Source: an uncultured Caulobacteraceae bacterium
Lineage (GTDB): Bacteria; Pseudomonadota; Alphaproteobacteria; Caulobacterales; Caulobacteraceae
Direction of reading: 5' to 3'
Length of the DNA stretch: 64,000 nt
Assembly: GCA_937138625.1 (NCBI GenBank)
Contig: CAKZPF010000003.1
Location: 372,001-436,000, forward strand
The position numbers and the translations under genes were made by a program. Below are positions 52,570 to 63,212 of this stretch, piece by piece. Positions within the stretch are counted from its first letter, which is position 1, and each line of letters opens with the position of its first letter. The notes beneath the pieces were generated by a model that saw only the letters and a list, made by a program, of their open reading frames with translations, searched no databases and was not told the origin of the DNA.

Positions 52570-53367
52570 ATGACAAGGAGTCCTCAAATTTCATGGCTGG
52601 CGATGGCCGGTGCCGCTTGGCTGGTGACCACCGGCTTTGCGCCGACCTTTTTGGCTGATGAGGATCCAGCTCGTCGCGTCTCGTTGGGCGGGGCCTGCAA
52701 GGGCTGTGACCTGACGCGTGGCAATCTGAAGGGTGCCAAATTCAAAACCTGCAACTTCGCCAACGCCAAACTCAGTGGCATGGACCTGCGGGGGGCCAAA
52801 CTGGTGGCCGCCAATTTTGCGGGCGCCGAGATGTCTCGTGCTGATATGACCGAGGTTCAGATCACCGCCGCCAATTTGTCGGATGTGAACATTATGGGCG
52901 CTGCCATGGCCCAAGCCGACATCACCGGCAGCAATTTTTCCGGCAGCAAGGGCACCGGTGCCCGTTTTGAGGGGGCCGATATCACCGGCACCACCTTTGC
53001 CAAGGCCACCCTGTTGGGCAGTCAATTTGCCCAAGCGGATCTGGTGGGCGTGACCTTTCACCAAGCGCAATTGAACGGGGCGGATTTTTCCAATGCCGAC
53101 CTGAAAGGCGTCAGCTTTCACAAGGCGCAGATGTCAGGTGTTAATTTCAGCGACAGCCGGCTTGAGGGCGTCAACTTCTACAAGGCTACCCTTGATGGCG
53201 TGGATTTCGCGGGCTCGGACTGGACCGAGGTCAATCTCTCTGATGCGGATCTGTCGAATGTGCAAAACCTCAGTATGAGCCAGGTTCGCAACGCCTGCGG
53301 CACCCCTGAGACCCGCCTGCCCGCAACCCTGCGGGCGCAAGGCGTGCGGGTCAAGCGCTGCCGGTAA
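52570..53367 (+). CDS. Exported pentapeptide-repeat protein 2
   Basis: A 265-residue protein. A signal peptide (MTRSPQISWLAMAGAAWLVT, cleavage near FLA-DED) precedes GGACKGCDLTRGNLKGAKFK. Some 30 pentapeptide units follow, from about residue 45 to 240 (ANFAGAEMSRADM, ADFSNADLKGVSFHKAQMSG). The C-terminal cap SMSQVRNACGTPETRLP matches that of the neighbour. Both share the GxxCxGCxL start and the LTQDQLDAACG-like end, so they are paralogues of different length. The start is uncertain between 52534 (GTG) and 52570 (ATG); only the latter gives a clean signal peptide. Confidence 0.85.
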   Translation: MTRSPQISWLAMAGAAWLVTTGFAPTFLADEDPARRVSLGGACKGCDLTRGNLKGAKFKTCNFANAKLSGMDLRGAKLVAANFAGAEMSRADMTEVQITAANLSDVNIMGAAMAQADITGSNFSGSKGTGARFEGADITGTTFAKATLLGSQFAQADLVGVTFHQAQLNGADFSNADLKGVSFHKAQMSGVNFSDSRLEGVNFYKATLDGVDFAGSDWTEVNLSDADLSNVQNLSMSQVRNACGTPETRLPATLRAQGVRVKRCR

Positions 53368-53397
53368 ACGGCAAACCCCTAAAAACCAAATGTTTTC

Positions 53398-55224
53398 CTA
53401 GGCTTTGATCGGCTTTTGCACGCGGATATGCAGCTCTTTCAGCTGACGCTCCGAGACCTCGGCCGGGGCCTGCATCATCAAATCCTCGCCCTGCTGGTTC
53501 AGCGGGAAAGCAATGACTTCGCGGATAGCGGTTTGGCCCGCCAACAGCATCACAATGCGGTCGATCCCGGGCGCCAAGCCCCCGTGGGGTGGCGCGCCAT
53601 AACGAAAGGCGTTCAACATACCACCAAACTCGGCCTCGACCTCTGCGGCGGAATAGCCCGCAACCTCAAAGGCCTTCAGCATGGTTTCCGGCTGGTGGTT
53701 CCGAATGGCCCCGGAACAGAGCTCATAACCATTGCAGACAATGTCATACTGATAGGCCATGATTTCCAGCGGATCTTGGGTGTTTAGGGCCTCAATCCCA
53801 CCTTGGGGCATCGAAAACGGATTGTGAGAGAAATCGACTTTCTTGTTGTCTTCATCCCATTCGTACATGGGGAAATCAACAATCCAGCAGAATTCAAAGG
53901 TGCCACCTTCGATCAGCTCCAGCTCGGTGCCGACCTTGGTGCGGGCGGCGGCGGCAAAGGCGGCGAAATCTTTGGGCAAACCCGCGATGAAAAAGGCGGC
54001 GTCACCGGCGGCTAGGCCCAATTGCTGGCGAATGGCCTCTGTGCGTTCGGGCCCAAGGTTTTTGGCGATGGGCCCCTTGCCGGCTTCGTCATCAAACATG
54101 ATGTAGCCAAGACCCGGTTGGCCTTCACCCTGCGCCCAGGAATTCATGCGATCGCAAAAGGCACGGCTGCCGGCCTTGGGCCCCGGAATGGCCCACACCG
54201 CGTGTTTAGGGTTGGCCCCCAGGATGCGATCAAAAATGCCAAAGCCCCCGCCACGGAAATGATCGGACACGTCTTGCATCTTCAGCGGGTTGCGCAAATC
54301 GGGCTTGTCGGTGCCGTACCAGCGCATGGCCTGTTGATAGGTCAGACGGGGGAAGCCTTTGTGCGCAAAGGTCTCGCCGGCATCGTTCTCAAAGCGGCGA
54401 TCTTGATCAATGGCGGTGACGGTGTTGCCGTTGGCGAACTCCTCAAAGACGCCGTGCAGGACAGGTTCGATGGCGGCGAAGACGTCGTCTTGGGTGACGA
54501 AACTCATCTCCATATCCAGCTGATAGAACTCCAGGCTGCGGTCAGCTCGCAAATCTTCGTCGCGGAAGCACGGTGCGATCTGGAAATATTTGTCAAAGCC
54601 TGCCACCATCAACAGCTGTTTGAACTGCTGCGGGGCTTGGGGCAGCGCGTAAAACTGCCCGTCATGCAAACGCGACGGCACCAAGAAATCCCGCGCGCCT
54701 TCGGGGCTCGAGGCCGTCAGGATCGGGGTTTGGAACTCGGTAAAGCCTTGCTCGACCATGCGGCGGCGGATGCTGTTGATCACTTGGGAACGCAGCAAAA
54801 TGTTTTTGTGCAGGGTCTCGCGGCGCAAATCCAGATAGCGGTATTTCAGGCGAATGTCCTCAGCGTAATCGGGCTCGCCAAACACCGGCAAGGGCAACTC
54901 GGCGGCTTCGGACAAGACCTCGACAGCTGTCGCCTGCACCTCGATCTCGCCGGTGGGCAGGTTCGGGTTGACGGTCTCGGCCGAGCGTTCAACCACCTCG
55001 CCGTCCACCCGCACCACACTTTCGACGCGTAAACGCTCAAAGGTGGCGAAGGCCTCCGATTCCGGATCGATGACCAATTGGGTCAGACCGTAATGATCCC
55101 GCAAATCCACAAACAACAGCCCTCCGTGGTCACGTTTGCGGTGCACCCAGCCGGAAAGGCGTGCGGACGAGCCCGCATCGGATTTGCGCAAAGCGCCACA
55201 GGTGTGCGTGCGAAAATTGTGCAT
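53398..55224 (-). CDS. aspS: Aspartyl-tRNA synthetase
   Basis: AspS charges tRNA(Asp), and in organisms with GatCAB (here at 0.8-4.4 kb) often tRNA(Asn) too. The N-terminal OB fold has [20 protein letters not shown]. The class II motifs include [38 protein letters not shown] and the C-terminal [15 protein letters not shown]. The bacterial GAD insert lies in between. The length is 608 residues from the ATG at 55224. The frame extends back to 55335, but [13 protein letters not shown] is the family start. It overlaps nothing and is convergent with the pentapeptide genes. Confidence 0.97.
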   Translation of the reverse strand: MHNFRTHTCGALRKSDAGSSARLSGWVHRKRDHGGLLFVDLRDHYGLTQLVIDPESEAFATFERLRVESVVRVDGEVVERSAETVNPNLPTGEIEVQATAVEVLSEAAELPLPVFGEPDYAEDIRLKYRYLDLRRETLHKNILLRSQVINSIRRRMVEQGFTEFQTPILTASSPEGARDFLVPSRLHDGQFYALPQAPQQFKQLLMVAGFDKYFQIAPCFRDEDLRADRSLEFYQLDMEMSFVTQDDVFAAIEPVLHGVFEEFANGNTVTAIDQDRRFENDAGETFAHKGFPRLTYQQAMRWYGTDKPDLRNPLKMQDVSDHFRGGGFGIFDRILGANPKHAVWAIPGPKAGSRAFCDRMNSWAQGEGQPGLGYIMFDDEAGKGPIAKNLGPERTEAIRQQLGLAAGDAAFFIAGLPKDFAAFAAAARTKVGTELELIEGGTFEFCWIVDFPMYEWDEDNKKVDFSHNPFSMPQGGIEALNTQDPLEIMAYQYDIVCNGYELCSGAIRNHQPETMLKAFEVAGYSAAEVEAEFGGMLNAFRYGAPPHGGLAPGIDRIVMLLAGQTAIREVIAFPLNQQGEDLMMQAPAEVSERQLKELHIRVQKPIKA

Positions 55225-55321
55225 GGAAGCCCCCGAAGTCATCTGTTTGGTCTCAGAAAAATTGTCCATCCTCGCTGAGCACCACGGCATTGGGGGCTTT
55301 GTCAAGCGTGCAGTTTGCGCT

Positions 55322-55837
55322 ATGCAGTGGGTCATGTCTCAGACCCCTTTGTTTTGGGCCGGTTTCGCGGCCACCGTCATGCTTGGTTTTCCCTTGTCGG
55401 CCTTGGCGGAACCCGCCCCTGCCGAGCTGGATGCGGCTATGCGCCCGGCCAAAATCGCCTCGCCGCCGGATTTGCGCGACAGTCGCCCCCTTGTGCGTCC
55501 TGCCCCCCACAGCGCCGAAGCCGCGCCCGTGGCCACCCGCGTGCCCAAGCCCTATGTGAAACAGGCCGAAGTTTCGAATTTACCGGAAATGGTTATGCTC
55601 TGCCGCTATGACAGCTTGGCCAGTTGGCTGAAGCTGCGCCGCACCCTGGGGGATGTACGCGTGGTGGGCGGCGTGATGTTGCAGGAAATTTCCGCCACCA
55701 CCGCCAAGCTGACGGTCAAACACGCCCCCGGCAAGGATGACCTGGTCATCAAGCTGATGAGCGCCGGGCTGATGGTGCAGACCTATCCCGACGACGCGCC
55801 CGCGGATTTGATGGTGCAGCTCAAGCCCCAAGCTTAA
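55322..55837 (+). CDS. Exported protein with DUF2066-like C-terminal domain
   Basis: The 171-residue protein has a signal peptide ([20 protein letters not shown], cleavage after AEP or ALA). A Pro/Ala-rich linker follows, then an 85-residue domain containing [39 protein letters not shown] and [16 protein letters not shown]. This resembles the C-terminal end of DUF2066 proteins, which lie upstream of hdaA in many alphaproteobacteria. The N-terminal DUF2066 part is missing, so the gene looks shortened. Start is 55322 or 55334. hdaA follows 71 bp later. Confidence 0.65.
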   Translation: MQWVMSQTPLFWAGFAATVMLGFPLSALAEPAPAELDAAMRPAKIASPPDLRDSRPLVRPAPHSAEAAPVATRVPKPYVKQAEVSNLPEMVMLCRYDSLASWLKLRRTLGDVRVVGGVMLQEISATTAKLTVKHAPGKDDLVIKLMSAGLMVQTYPDDAPADLMVQLKPQA

Positions 55838-55908
55838 CATCGCCAACGCGGGGTGATTGATCGAATTTATAATGTCATGGTGACCCGACACCCAAACATG
55901 AGCCCACA

Positions 55909-56592
55909 ATGAGCCAACAAATGCCCCTGAAATTGCCCAAATCAACGCTTTATCGCGCCGAGGATTACCGCGTGGGCACAGCCAACGCCCAGGCACACGG
56001 GCTGATCACCAGTTGGCCCCACTGGCCCGCCGGACATTTGGCAGTGATCGGCCCCACAGGCAGCGGCAAAACCCATCTGGCCTATATGTTGGCGGATGCC
56101 ACAGGCGGGCATCTGTGCGCGGCGGCCGGATTGCGGCTGGATGACCTGCACGAGGCACAGACGGCTTTGATCCTTGATGATCTGCACCAAGGTGTGGATG
56201 AAGACACGCTGTTTCATGCCCTCAATCGCCCGCAGCCCGTGGTGATGATGTCGGCCGAGCCCTTGGGCGCCTTACCGGTTCAGCTCCCTGATCTGAGATC
56301 CCGATTACAGGCCGCTTATGTGGTCGCGCTTGGCCTGCCTGATGATGATCTGATGACCGCCTTGCTGCACCAAGCCTTTCGCGCCCGACACCACCGGGCG
56401 GATGCGGGGCTGATTGGCTATATGCTGCCGCGAATCGAGCGAGGCTATGCGGCGGTGGATGATTTGGTCGAGGAAATCGTCACGGCCTCTTTGCAGCAAA
56501 ACCGCCCCATCAACCGGGGCCTGGTGCGGGAAATTTTAGAGCCGAATCTGCAGTTTGATGAGACGTCTTTAAGCCCTGATGTGCTAGAGTAG
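55909..56592 (+). CDS. hdaA: DnaA-inactivating AAA+ protein HdaA
   Basis: HdaA with the beta clamp stimulates ATP hydrolysis by DnaA and prevents over-initiation. The 227-residue protein has Walker A GPTGSGKT (48-55) and Walker B ALILDDLH (about 86-93). It has a sensor/arginine-finger region [20 protein letters not shown] and a DnaA-like lid domain. The N-terminal QMPLKLP is a plausible clamp-binding motif (QxxLxLP), which places function with the sliding clamp. ppk follows after 4 bp, the order seen in Caulobacter and relatives. Confidence 0.93.
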   Translation: MSQQMPLKLPKSTLYRAEDYRVGTANAQAHGLITSWPHWPAGHLAVIGPTGSGKTHLAYMLADATGGHLCAAAGLRLDDLHEAQTALILDDLHQGVDEDTLFHALNRPQPVVMMSAEPLGALPVQLPDLRSRLQAAYVVALGLPDDDLMTALLHQAFRARHHRADAGLIGYMLPRIERGYAAVDDLVEEIVTASLQQNRPINRGLVREILEPNLQFDETSLSPDVLE

Positions 56593-56596
56593 CCCA

Positions 56597-58756
56597 ATGG
56601 ATACACGCACCTCCGCCCCCGAGACCCCGATCGACCTGAAAAGTCCCGAGCGATTTTTCAACCGCGAGCTGAGCTGGCTGGCCTTTAATACGCGCGTTCT
56701 GGAAGAGTCGGAAAACCCGGACACACCATTGCTGGAGCGCCTGCGGTTTTTGTCGATTTCGGCTTCGAACCTTGATGAATTTTACATGGTGCGTGTGGCG
56801 GGCCTGCGGGCACAGGTGCGCAATGGCGTGGACATCGTCAGCCAAGATGGCCTGACGCCAGCCGAAACCTTTTCCCAGGTCAATGGCGTGGCCAATGACC
56901 TGATGCTGCGGCAAAATCGCGTTTGGGCCGCATTGCGTGAAGAACTGGCCGAAGCCGGTTTAATGGTCGTCGAAGCCGATGATCTGCAAACTCACGAACA
57001 CGACTGGCTGCAAAACGAATATTTCCTGCGCGTTTTGCCCGTGATCACGCCCTTGGCGATTGATCCGGCGCACCCGTTTCCGTTCCTTCCCAATTTGGGG
57101 TTTGCCCTGGCCGTGCGTCTGAAAAATCGCGCCAGTCGGCGTGTGATGAACGCGCTGTTACCCATTCCCAATGGCCTGAAACGTTTTATCACCCTGCCCC
57201 AAGAGGACCCGAACGGCCCCCGGCGCTATATTGCGCTTGAACAAGCCCTTAGCCTGTTTATGGAGCGGTTTTTCCCTGGCCATGATGTTCTGGAGCTTGG
57301 CAGCTTCCGCATTGTGCGCGACAGCGACATTGAAATCGAGGAAGAAGCCGAAGACCTGGTGCGCGAGTTTGAAACCGCCCTGAAGCAACGCCGCCGGGGC
57401 GTGTTGGTGCGCCTGAAGCTCGAAGACAAAATGCCCGAGACCTTGCGGGCCTTTATCATCGAGCATCTGGGCGCCACGCCCGAGGACGTTGTGGTGTCAA
57501 GCGGGCTTTTGGGGCTTAATCACCTCAATCAATTGATCCCCAAAAACCATGGCCATTTGAAATTCCCGCCCTACGAGCCCCGTTTCCCTGAACGCATTCG
57601 CGACCACAATGGCGATTGCTTTTCCGCCATTCGGGAAAAAGACATCTTGGTTCACCACCCCTTTGAAAGTTTTGATGTGGTGGTGCGCTTCCTGCGCCAA
57701 GCGGCCCAAGATCCCCATGTGGTGGCCATCAAACAAACGCTGTATCGCACATCAGAAAATTCGCCCATCATCGCCGCCTTGATTGAGGCCGCCGAGGCGG
57801 GCAAAAACGTCACCGCCCTTGTCGAGCTGAAAGCCCGTTTCGACGAAGAGGCCAATTTGAAATGGGCCCGGGACCTTGAGCGCGCTGGCGCCCAAGTGGT
57901 TTATGGCTTTGTCGAGTACAAAACCCACGCCAAAATCAGCCTGGTGGTTCGGCGCGAAGGGGGGCAACTGGCCACCTATTGCCACTTTGGTACGGGCAAT
58001 TATCATCCCATTACGGCCAAGATTTACACGGATCTCAGCCTGTTTACCGCCGACCCAGCTTATGGCCGCGATGCTGGTCGCATTTTCAACTTCATTACCG
58101 GTTATGCCCGCCCTGAAGCGTTGGAAAAGGTGGCGGTCTCGCCCGTCTCTTTGAAGCCTGTGCTGTTGGATCACGTCAAACAGGAAATTAAACACGCCGA
58201 AGCCGGACGTCCCGCCGCCATCTGGGCCAAGATGAACAGCCTGGTGGACAAGGAAATCATTGACGCGCTTTACAAAGCCTCGAACGCAGGCGTGCAAATT
58301 GATTTGGTGGTGCGGGGCATTTGTTGTTTGCGCCCTGGGCTGCCGGGCTTGTCTGAAAACATTCGGGTCAAAAGCATCGTGGGCCGTTTCCTCGAACATT
58401 CGCGGATTTGTGCCTTTGGCAATGGGGCCGAGCTGCCGTCTGAACAGGCCAAGGTCTATATTTCGTCGGCGGATTGGATGCCGCGCAATCTCGATCGCCG
58501 CATCGAAGCCCTGGTGCCCATCGAAAACCCCACCGTGCATCGCCAAGTGCTGCAACAGATTTTGGCCGCCAACATGATCGACAATGTACAAAGTTGGCAT
58601 CTGATGCCCGATGGGGACTATGTGCGCCATGTGCGCGCCAAGGGTGAAAAGCGCTTCTCCGCCCACCAATACTTTATCAACAACCCGTCGCTGTCGGGCC
58701 GTGGCAGCGAGAAGAAAAATATGCCACCTGTGTTGTCACACAAATCCCGCGCCTAA
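56597..58756 (+). CDS. ppk: Polyphosphate kinase 1
   Basis: PPK1 polymerises the gamma-phosphate of ATP into polyphosphate. The N-terminal domain begins [20 protein letters not shown]. The catalytic domains include [36 protein letters not shown], the autophosphorylated His region [14 protein letters not shown] and [20 protein letters not shown]. The protein has the usual 719 residues. It is flanked by hdaA and ppx, so synthesis and breakdown of polyphosphate are encoded side by side. Confidence 0.98.
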   Translation: MDTRTSAPETPIDLKSPERFFNRELSWLAFNTRVLEESENPDTPLLERLRFLSISASNLDEFYMVRVAGLRAQVRNGVDIVSQDGLTPAETFSQVNGVANDLMLRQNRVWAALREELAEAGLMVVEADDLQTHEHDWLQNEYFLRVLPVITPLAIDPAHPFPFLPNLGFALAVRLKNRASRRVMNALLPIPNGLKRFITLPQEDPNGPRRYIALEQALSLFMERFFPGHDVLELGSFRIVRDSDIEIEEEAEDLVREFETALKQRRRGVLVRLKLEDKMPETLRAFIIEHLGATPEDVVVSSGLLGLNHLNQLIPKNHGHLKFPPYEPRFPERIRDHNGDCFSAIREKDILVHHPFESFDVVVRFLRQAAQDPHVVAIKQTLYRTSENSPIIAALIEAAEAGKNVTALVELKARFDEEANLKWARDLERAGAQVVYGFVEYKTHAKISLVVRREGGQLATYCHFGTGNYHPITAKIYTDLSLFTADPAYGRDAGRIFNFITGYARPEALEKVAVSPVSLKPVLLDHVKQEIKHAEAGRPAAIWAKMNSLVDKEIIDALYKASNAGVQIDLVVRGICCLRPGLPGLSENIRVKSIVGRFLEHSRICAFGNGAELPSEQAKVYISSADWMPRNLDRRIEALVPIENPTVHRQVLQQILAANMIDNVQSWHLMPDGDYVRHVRAKGEKRFSAHQYFINNPSLSGRGSEKKNMPPVLSHKSRA

Positions 58757-58783
58757 TATCCATTTCCAGAGTTTTTTACCGCC

Positions 58784-60274
58784 ATGCCCAAAGCCATCAC
58801 CACCCCCACCGAAGACATTGCCGTCATTGATGTGGGCTCGAACTCGGTGCGGATGGTGGTGTTTCATGTCGAAGGCCGCGCCATCTGGCCTGTGTTCAAC
58901 GAAAAGCTGATGGCGGGTTTGGGTCAGGATCTGTCGAAAACCGGTAAGCTTTCCCCCGATGGCGTCGAACGCGCCATGGCGGTGCTGCGGCGCTTTCGTG
59001 TGCTGCTGGATAGGTATGAACCCACACACATCTATGCCGTGGCCACTGCCGCCGTGCGGGATGCCCGTGACGGCCAAGAGTTTTTGCGCCGCGTCGAGGA
59101 CGAAACCCAAATCCCGTTGCAGGTGATTTCGGGCGGCGAAGAGGCCCGCCTCTCGGCCCTTGGCGTGATTGCCGGTGATCCCGATGCCGATGGCCTGGCT
59201 GCCGATTTGGGTGGGGCCTCGCTGGAACTCATTGAGCTTGCTGATCGCCAACCCCAATCCGGCGTGACCTTGCCGCTGGGGCCGTTTTCTTTGGAGGCCG
59301 AAGGGCTGTCGCAAAAACGCGCCCGCACCATCATTCAACACTATCTCGATGCCTTGCCGCTGCAGTTCCAAGTCAAAACCCTTTATGCCGTTGGCGGCGC
59401 GTGGCGGAACCTGGCCTTGGTGCATATGCACCGCAGCGAATATCCGCTGCACATCGTGCACAATTATCGCCTGCCCGCCGATGAGGTCGAGGATCTGGTG
59501 AAATATGTGCGCCGCGCCCGCCCCGCGACGCTGGAGGCCATACCCAACTTTTCCAAAAAGCGCCTGCCAACCCTGCCTTATGCCGCTGTGCTGCTGGATG
59601 AGTTGATGAAATATCTGGGCGCGGACGAGGTGCAATTGTCAGCCTATGGCCTACGCGAAGGCTTGGTGTTTGATCACCTGGACGCCGAGGTTCAAGCCGC
59701 CGATCCCCTGTTGGCGGGGGCCCAGGCCATGGGGCAACGCACCATTGTTTCCCAAGATCTGGGCGAAGCTTTGCAACGCTGGATCGCACCGGCCTTTGAA
59801 AAACTGCCCCACGTGATGGACCCAGAACGCGAACGTATCGTGCGCGCCGCCGCCTGCCGAATGGCGGATATGGGTGCGCGTTTGCACACGGATCACAGGG
59901 GCAGCCTGGTCTTTGGGCAGGTGTTGCGCGCGCCCTTTGCCGGTGTGTCCCATATGGAACGCGCCTTTATTGCCGCCGCCCTGTTTCACCGTCATGCTTC
60001 ACGCAATGATCCGCCGGAAATGGCGGTGCTGACACATCTCCTGAACCCCGCGCAGATGTCACGGGCCAAGGCGCTTGGGTTTGCAATGCGTTTGGGGTGT
60101 GATGTTTCGGGCCGGGCAGCGGTGTTTTTACAGAATTGCGAGCTGAAATTGCGGCCCCAAGGGCTGTTGTTACAAGCCAGCCCCAAATGGGCCGATATGT
60201 TACTGGGGGACACCACGCAAAAACGCTTGGACCAATTGGGCGAAGTTATGGGCCTGCCGGTACAGATCCTCTGA
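58784..60274 (+). CDS. ppx: Exopolyphosphatase (Ppx/GppA family)
   Basis: Ppx removes terminal phosphates from polyphosphate; GppA-type relatives hydrolyse pppGpp, and the two cannot be told apart here. The actin-like ATPase fold opens IAVIDVGSNSVRMVVF, followed by YAVATAAVRDARDGQEFLRR, ISGGEEARLSALGV and ADLGGASLELIEL. The C-terminal helical HD-like domain (about 310-496) is present. It lies 27 bp after ppk and is convergent with rnd. Confidence 0.95.
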   Translation: MPKAITTPTEDIAVIDVGSNSVRMVVFHVEGRAIWPVFNEKLMAGLGQDLSKTGKLSPDGVERAMAVLRRFRVLLDRYEPTHIYAVATAAVRDARDGQEFLRRVEDETQIPLQVISGGEEARLSALGVIAGDPDADGLAADLGGASLELIELADRQPQSGVTLPLGPFSLEAEGLSQKRARTIIQHYLDALPLQFQVKTLYAVGGAWRNLALVHMHRSEYPLHIVHNYRLPADEVEDLVKYVRRARPATLEAIPNFSKKRLPTLPYAAVLLDELMKYLGADEVQLSAYGLREGLVFDHLDAEVQAADPLLAGAQAMGQRTIVSQDLGEALQRWIAPAFEKLPHVMDPERERIVRAAACRMADMGARLHTDHRGSLVFGQVLRAPFAGVSHMERAFIAAALFHRHASRNDPPEMAVLTHLLNPAQMSRAKALGFAMRLGCDVSGRAAVFLQNCELKLRPQGLLLQASPKWADMLLGDTTQKRLDQLGEVMGLPVQIL

Positions 60275-60315
60275 GGTCACATCCCCACCCAGGTCAATGT
60301 TCGCCAAATGTCCGC

Positions 60316-61464
60316 CTAGGCGTGGGCGCTCAGCTCGACCATCTCAACGGTTTCACCGCGCAGACGGAAAGCAATTTCGCCCGCCAACACCCGCTCGGCA
60401 TCCCGGCCAAAAACCTCGTGACGCCACCCTGTGAAGGTTTGCTCGCCTCGGGCAAACGCTTCAAGGTCGCTGGCGGTGGCGATCAGTTTTGAGGCCACGC
60501 CGATTTCATCAGAGCGAATTTTCAGCAAAACCTTCAACATCTCCAGCTTAGCGGGCGGAATGGGGTCGGGGCGGCCCTTGAACTCCACATCGGGGGCATA
60601 GGCCTCGGGGTCAGCCAAGGCGTCTGCCAAACAGGCCGCCAATTCCGGCCCCCATTTCGATCGACCAAAGCCCTTGGGCACGGCGCGCAAATCGTTCATG
60701 GCTTCTATCGTTTGCACTTTGTTCATGGCCAATTCTTCCAGGGCCTCGTCACGCAAAATCCGGTTGCGGGGCTTGTTGTTGGCCTGGGCCGTGCGTTCCC
60801 GCCACGCCGCCGCCGCTTTCAGGGCCGCCAGATAAGGTGTCGTTTTGCGCCGCAGCCGCAGACGCCGCCAAGCCTGATCCGGGATCATGTCATAAGTGCG
60901 CGGGTTGGTCAGGATCTCAAGATCCTCAGCGATCCATTCCAGACGGTTGCCGTCCTCTAGGCGTTTGCGCAGCTTGGGATAAAGGGCCGCCAGATGAATC
61001 ACATCGTCCAGCGCGTATTTCAGCTGGCTGTCTTTCAACGGCCGTCGCGCCCAATTGGTGAAGCGCGAGGCCTTGTCGATTTTGGCCTTGACCATGGCCT
61101 TGGCCAGGGCCTCATAGGACACCTGCTCGCCAAACCCGGCAGCCATGGCAGCGATCTGGGTATCAAACAGTGGAATGGGCACGGTATCAAACTGCTGCAC
61201 AAAGATTTCAACGTCTTGGCGGGCGGCGTGAAAGACCTTGACGACATTCGGATTGGCCATCAGATCCATAAAGGGGCTCAGGTCGATGCCCTCGGCCAAT
61301 GGGTCGATGATCACGGCCTCGTTGGCGGTGGCAATCTGAATCAGGCAAAGCTCTGACCAATAGGTGCCTTCCCGCATAAACTCGGTGTCCACCGCCACGA
61401 AGGGGGCGTGGGCAAAGCGCGTGCACAGGTCTTGTAAATCAGGGTTTGTGGAAATGATCTTCAT
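60316..61464 (-). CDS. rnd: Ribonuclease D
   Basis: RNase D trims tRNA 3' ends. The DEDD exonuclease motifs are visible: VAVDTEFMREGTYWSELCLI (motif I), VVKVFHAARQDVEIF (II) and KYALDDVIHLAALYPKLRKR (III). One HRDC domain (NKPRNRILRDEALEELAMNK) and a second helical segment follow. Length is 382 residues. It is divergent from purM with a gap of about 46 bp. Confidence 0.96.
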   Translation of the reverse strand: MKIISTNPDLQDLCTRFAHAPFVAVDTEFMREGTYWSELCLIQIATANEAVIIDPLAEGIDLSPFMDLMANPNVVKVFHAARQDVEIFVQQFDTVPIPLFDTQIAAMAAGFGEQVSYEALAKAMVKAKIDKASRFTNWARRPLKDSQLKYALDDVIHLAALYPKLRKRLEDGNRLEWIAEDLEILTNPRTYDMIPDQAWRRLRLRRKTTPYLAALKAAAAWRERTAQANNKPRNRILRDEALEELAMNKVQTIEAMNDLRAVPKGFGRSKWGPELAACLADALADPEAYAPDVEFKGRPDPIPPAKLEMLKVLLKIRSDEIGVASKLIATASDLEAFARGEQTFTGWRHEVFGRDAERVLAGEIAFRLRGETVEMVELSAHA

Positions 61465-61510
61465 GCGCTAGGACATGCGCAGTTTTTGATCAGAAAGTCC
61501 AGAGGCCCTT

Positions 61511-62533
61511 ATGACCGATACGCCCTCCCTGACCTATGCTGATGCTGGCGTCGATATTGATGCGGGCAACGATCTGGTGGACGCCATCAAACCGTTGGCC
61601 AAGGCCACGCGCCGTCCCGGCTCGACGGCAGCCCTCGGCGGGTTTGGCGCGGCCTTTGACCCCAAGGCGGCAGGCCTCGTCGATCCCATTTTTGTCGCCA
61701 CCACGGACGGGGTCGGCACCAAGCTGAAAATTGCCATTGAAACTGGCGTGCATGATCACATCGGCATTGATTTGGTGGCCATGTGTGTCAACGACCTGTT
61801 GGCCCAAGGGGCGCAGCCTTTGATGTTCCTGGATTATTACGCTTGTGGAGCCTTAGACGTGGCCCAGGCCAAAACCATCATCAGCGGCATCGCCAAGGGC
61901 TGTTTGCTGGCGGATTGTGCGCTGGCAGGGGGCGAAACCGCTGAAATGCCGGGGATGTATGCCGAAGGCGACTATGATCTCGCCGGGTTTGCCATTGGCG
62001 CCTATGAACGTGAAGCTGGACTGCCCCAGCATGACAATATGCAACCCGGTGACGTGATCATTGGCCTCGCGTCCGATGGGGTGCATGCCAATGGCTATTC
62101 GTTGTTGCGCAAGGTGGTGGCGCGCTCGGGCCTGAACTGGCACGACCCGGCCCCCTTTGGTGCGGGACAAAGCTTGGCCGAGGCCTGCCTGACCCCCACC
62201 CGCATTTATGTGAAATCCGTGATGAAAGCGGTTCATGCCGGTTTGATCACCGGCGGTGCCCACATCACCGGCGGGGGTTTGGTGGAAAACCCGCCCCGCG
62301 CCCTGCCCGATCATTTGACCGCCAAGTTTGATGATGCGGCCCTGACCTTGCCGCCGATTTTTGAATGGCTGCAGGAGGTTGGCAACATCGAAACCGCCGA
62401 AATGCGCCGCACCTTCAACTGCGGGACGGGTTTTATTGTCATCTGTTCCCCGGATCAGGCCGACAAAACCCTGCACACCCTGCGCGGCCAAGGTGAGCAG
62501 GCCGAGGTCATCGGAGAGCTTGTGGGTGCATGA
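61511..62533 (+). CDS. purM: Phosphoribosylformylglycinamidine cyclo-ligase (AIR synthetase)
   Basis: PurM closes the imidazole ring of aminoimidazole ribotide in purine synthesis. The landmarks are LTYADAGVDIDAGNDLVDAI, VATTDGVGTKLKIAIETGVH, DLVAMCVNDLLAQGAQPLMF, LAGGETAEMPGMYAEGDYDL and GGAHITGGGLVENPPRAL. Length is 340 residues. GAGG lies 7 nt upstream. The stop overlaps the purN start by 4 bp, the common purM-purN pair. Confidence 0.97.
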   Translation: MTDTPSLTYADAGVDIDAGNDLVDAIKPLAKATRRPGSTAALGGFGAAFDPKAAGLVDPIFVATTDGVGTKLKIAIETGVHDHIGIDLVAMCVNDLLAQGAQPLMFLDYYACGALDVAQAKTIISGIAKGCLLADCALAGGETAEMPGMYAEGDYDLAGFAIGAYEREAGLPQHDNMQPGDVIIGLASDGVHANGYSLLRKVVARSGLNWHDPAPFGAGQSLAEACLTPTRIYVKSVMKAVHAGLITGGAHITGGGLVENPPRALPDHLTAKFDDAALTLPPIFEWLQEVGNIETAEMRRTFNCGTGFIVICSPDQADKTLHTLRGQGEQAEVIGELVGA

Positions 62534-63165
62534 CCGGCTCGCCTACCCCACGAAGGTCCACCCTGCTTGCGCCCGTTCCTGTGGGCATTTTGATCTCGGG
62601 GCGCGGTTCGAACATGGAGGCCCTTGTGAGAGCCGCTCAGGCGCCCAACGCCTCCTACAAGGTCGTGTGTGTGATTGCCAATCGTGCCGATGCCAAGGGC
62701 CTGCAATTCGCCGCCGCCCATGACATCCCTGCCGTGGTGGTGAACCACAAGGCCTTCGACAGCCGCGAGCATTTCGAAGCCGAACTGAGCCAAACCCTGA
62801 TGGCCCATGGTGTGCGTGTGGTGGCCTTGGCCGGGTTTATGCGGGTGCTGACCGCTGGGTTTGTGCGCCAGTGGCAGGGGCGGTTGGTGAACATTCACCC
62901 CTCTTTGCTGCCGAAATTCAAAGGCCTGCACACCCATGAACGCGCCCTTGAGGCCGGTGAGCCGGAACATGGCTGCACCGTGCACTGGGTCAGCGAAGGC
63001 GTCGATGAAGGCGAAATCATTGGCCAAGCCCGTGTGCCCATCAAAGCCGGTGACACGCCCGAAACCCTGGCTGCCCGTGTGCTGGCCGAGGAACACACAC
63101 TCTATCCCGCCTGTTTAGACAAGATCTGCACAGCACTCAGAAGCCCGCAAACGCAGTCAACATAA
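62530..63165 (+). CDS. purN: Phosphoribosylglycinamide formyltransferase
   Basis: PurN transfers a formyl group from 10-formyl-THF to GAR. VGILISGRGSNMEALVRAAQ is the phosphate-binding start. The catalytic Asn-His-Asp are in LVNIHPSLLPKFKGLHTHER and HWVSEGVDEGEIIGQARVPI. There are 211 residues, with about 15 extra residues at the N-terminus. It overlaps purM and is followed by a strong terminator. Confidence 0.97.
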   Translation: MTGSPTPRRSTLLAPVPVGILISGRGSNMEALVRAAQAPNASYKVVCVIANRADAKGLQFAAAHDIPAVVVNHKAFDSREHFEAELSQTLMAHGVRVVALAGFMRVLTAGFVRQWQGRLVNIHPSLLPKFKGLHTHERALEAGEPEHGCTVHWVSEGVDEGEIIGQARVPIKAGDTPETLAARVLAEEHTLYPACLDKICTALRSPQTQST

Positions 63166-63194
63166 AAAAGCCCCGGTAACCCGGGGCTTTTGTG
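63164..63194. terminator. Bidirectional terminator between purN and ndk
   Basis: AAAAGCCCCGG (63166-63176) and CCGGGGCTTTT (63181-63191) form a perfect 11-bp stem with a TAAC loop, flanked by A-run and T-run. It serves the convergent purN and ndk genes. Confidence 0.9.
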
Positions 63195-63212
63195 GTCAGA
63201 TTGGCGTTTGCC

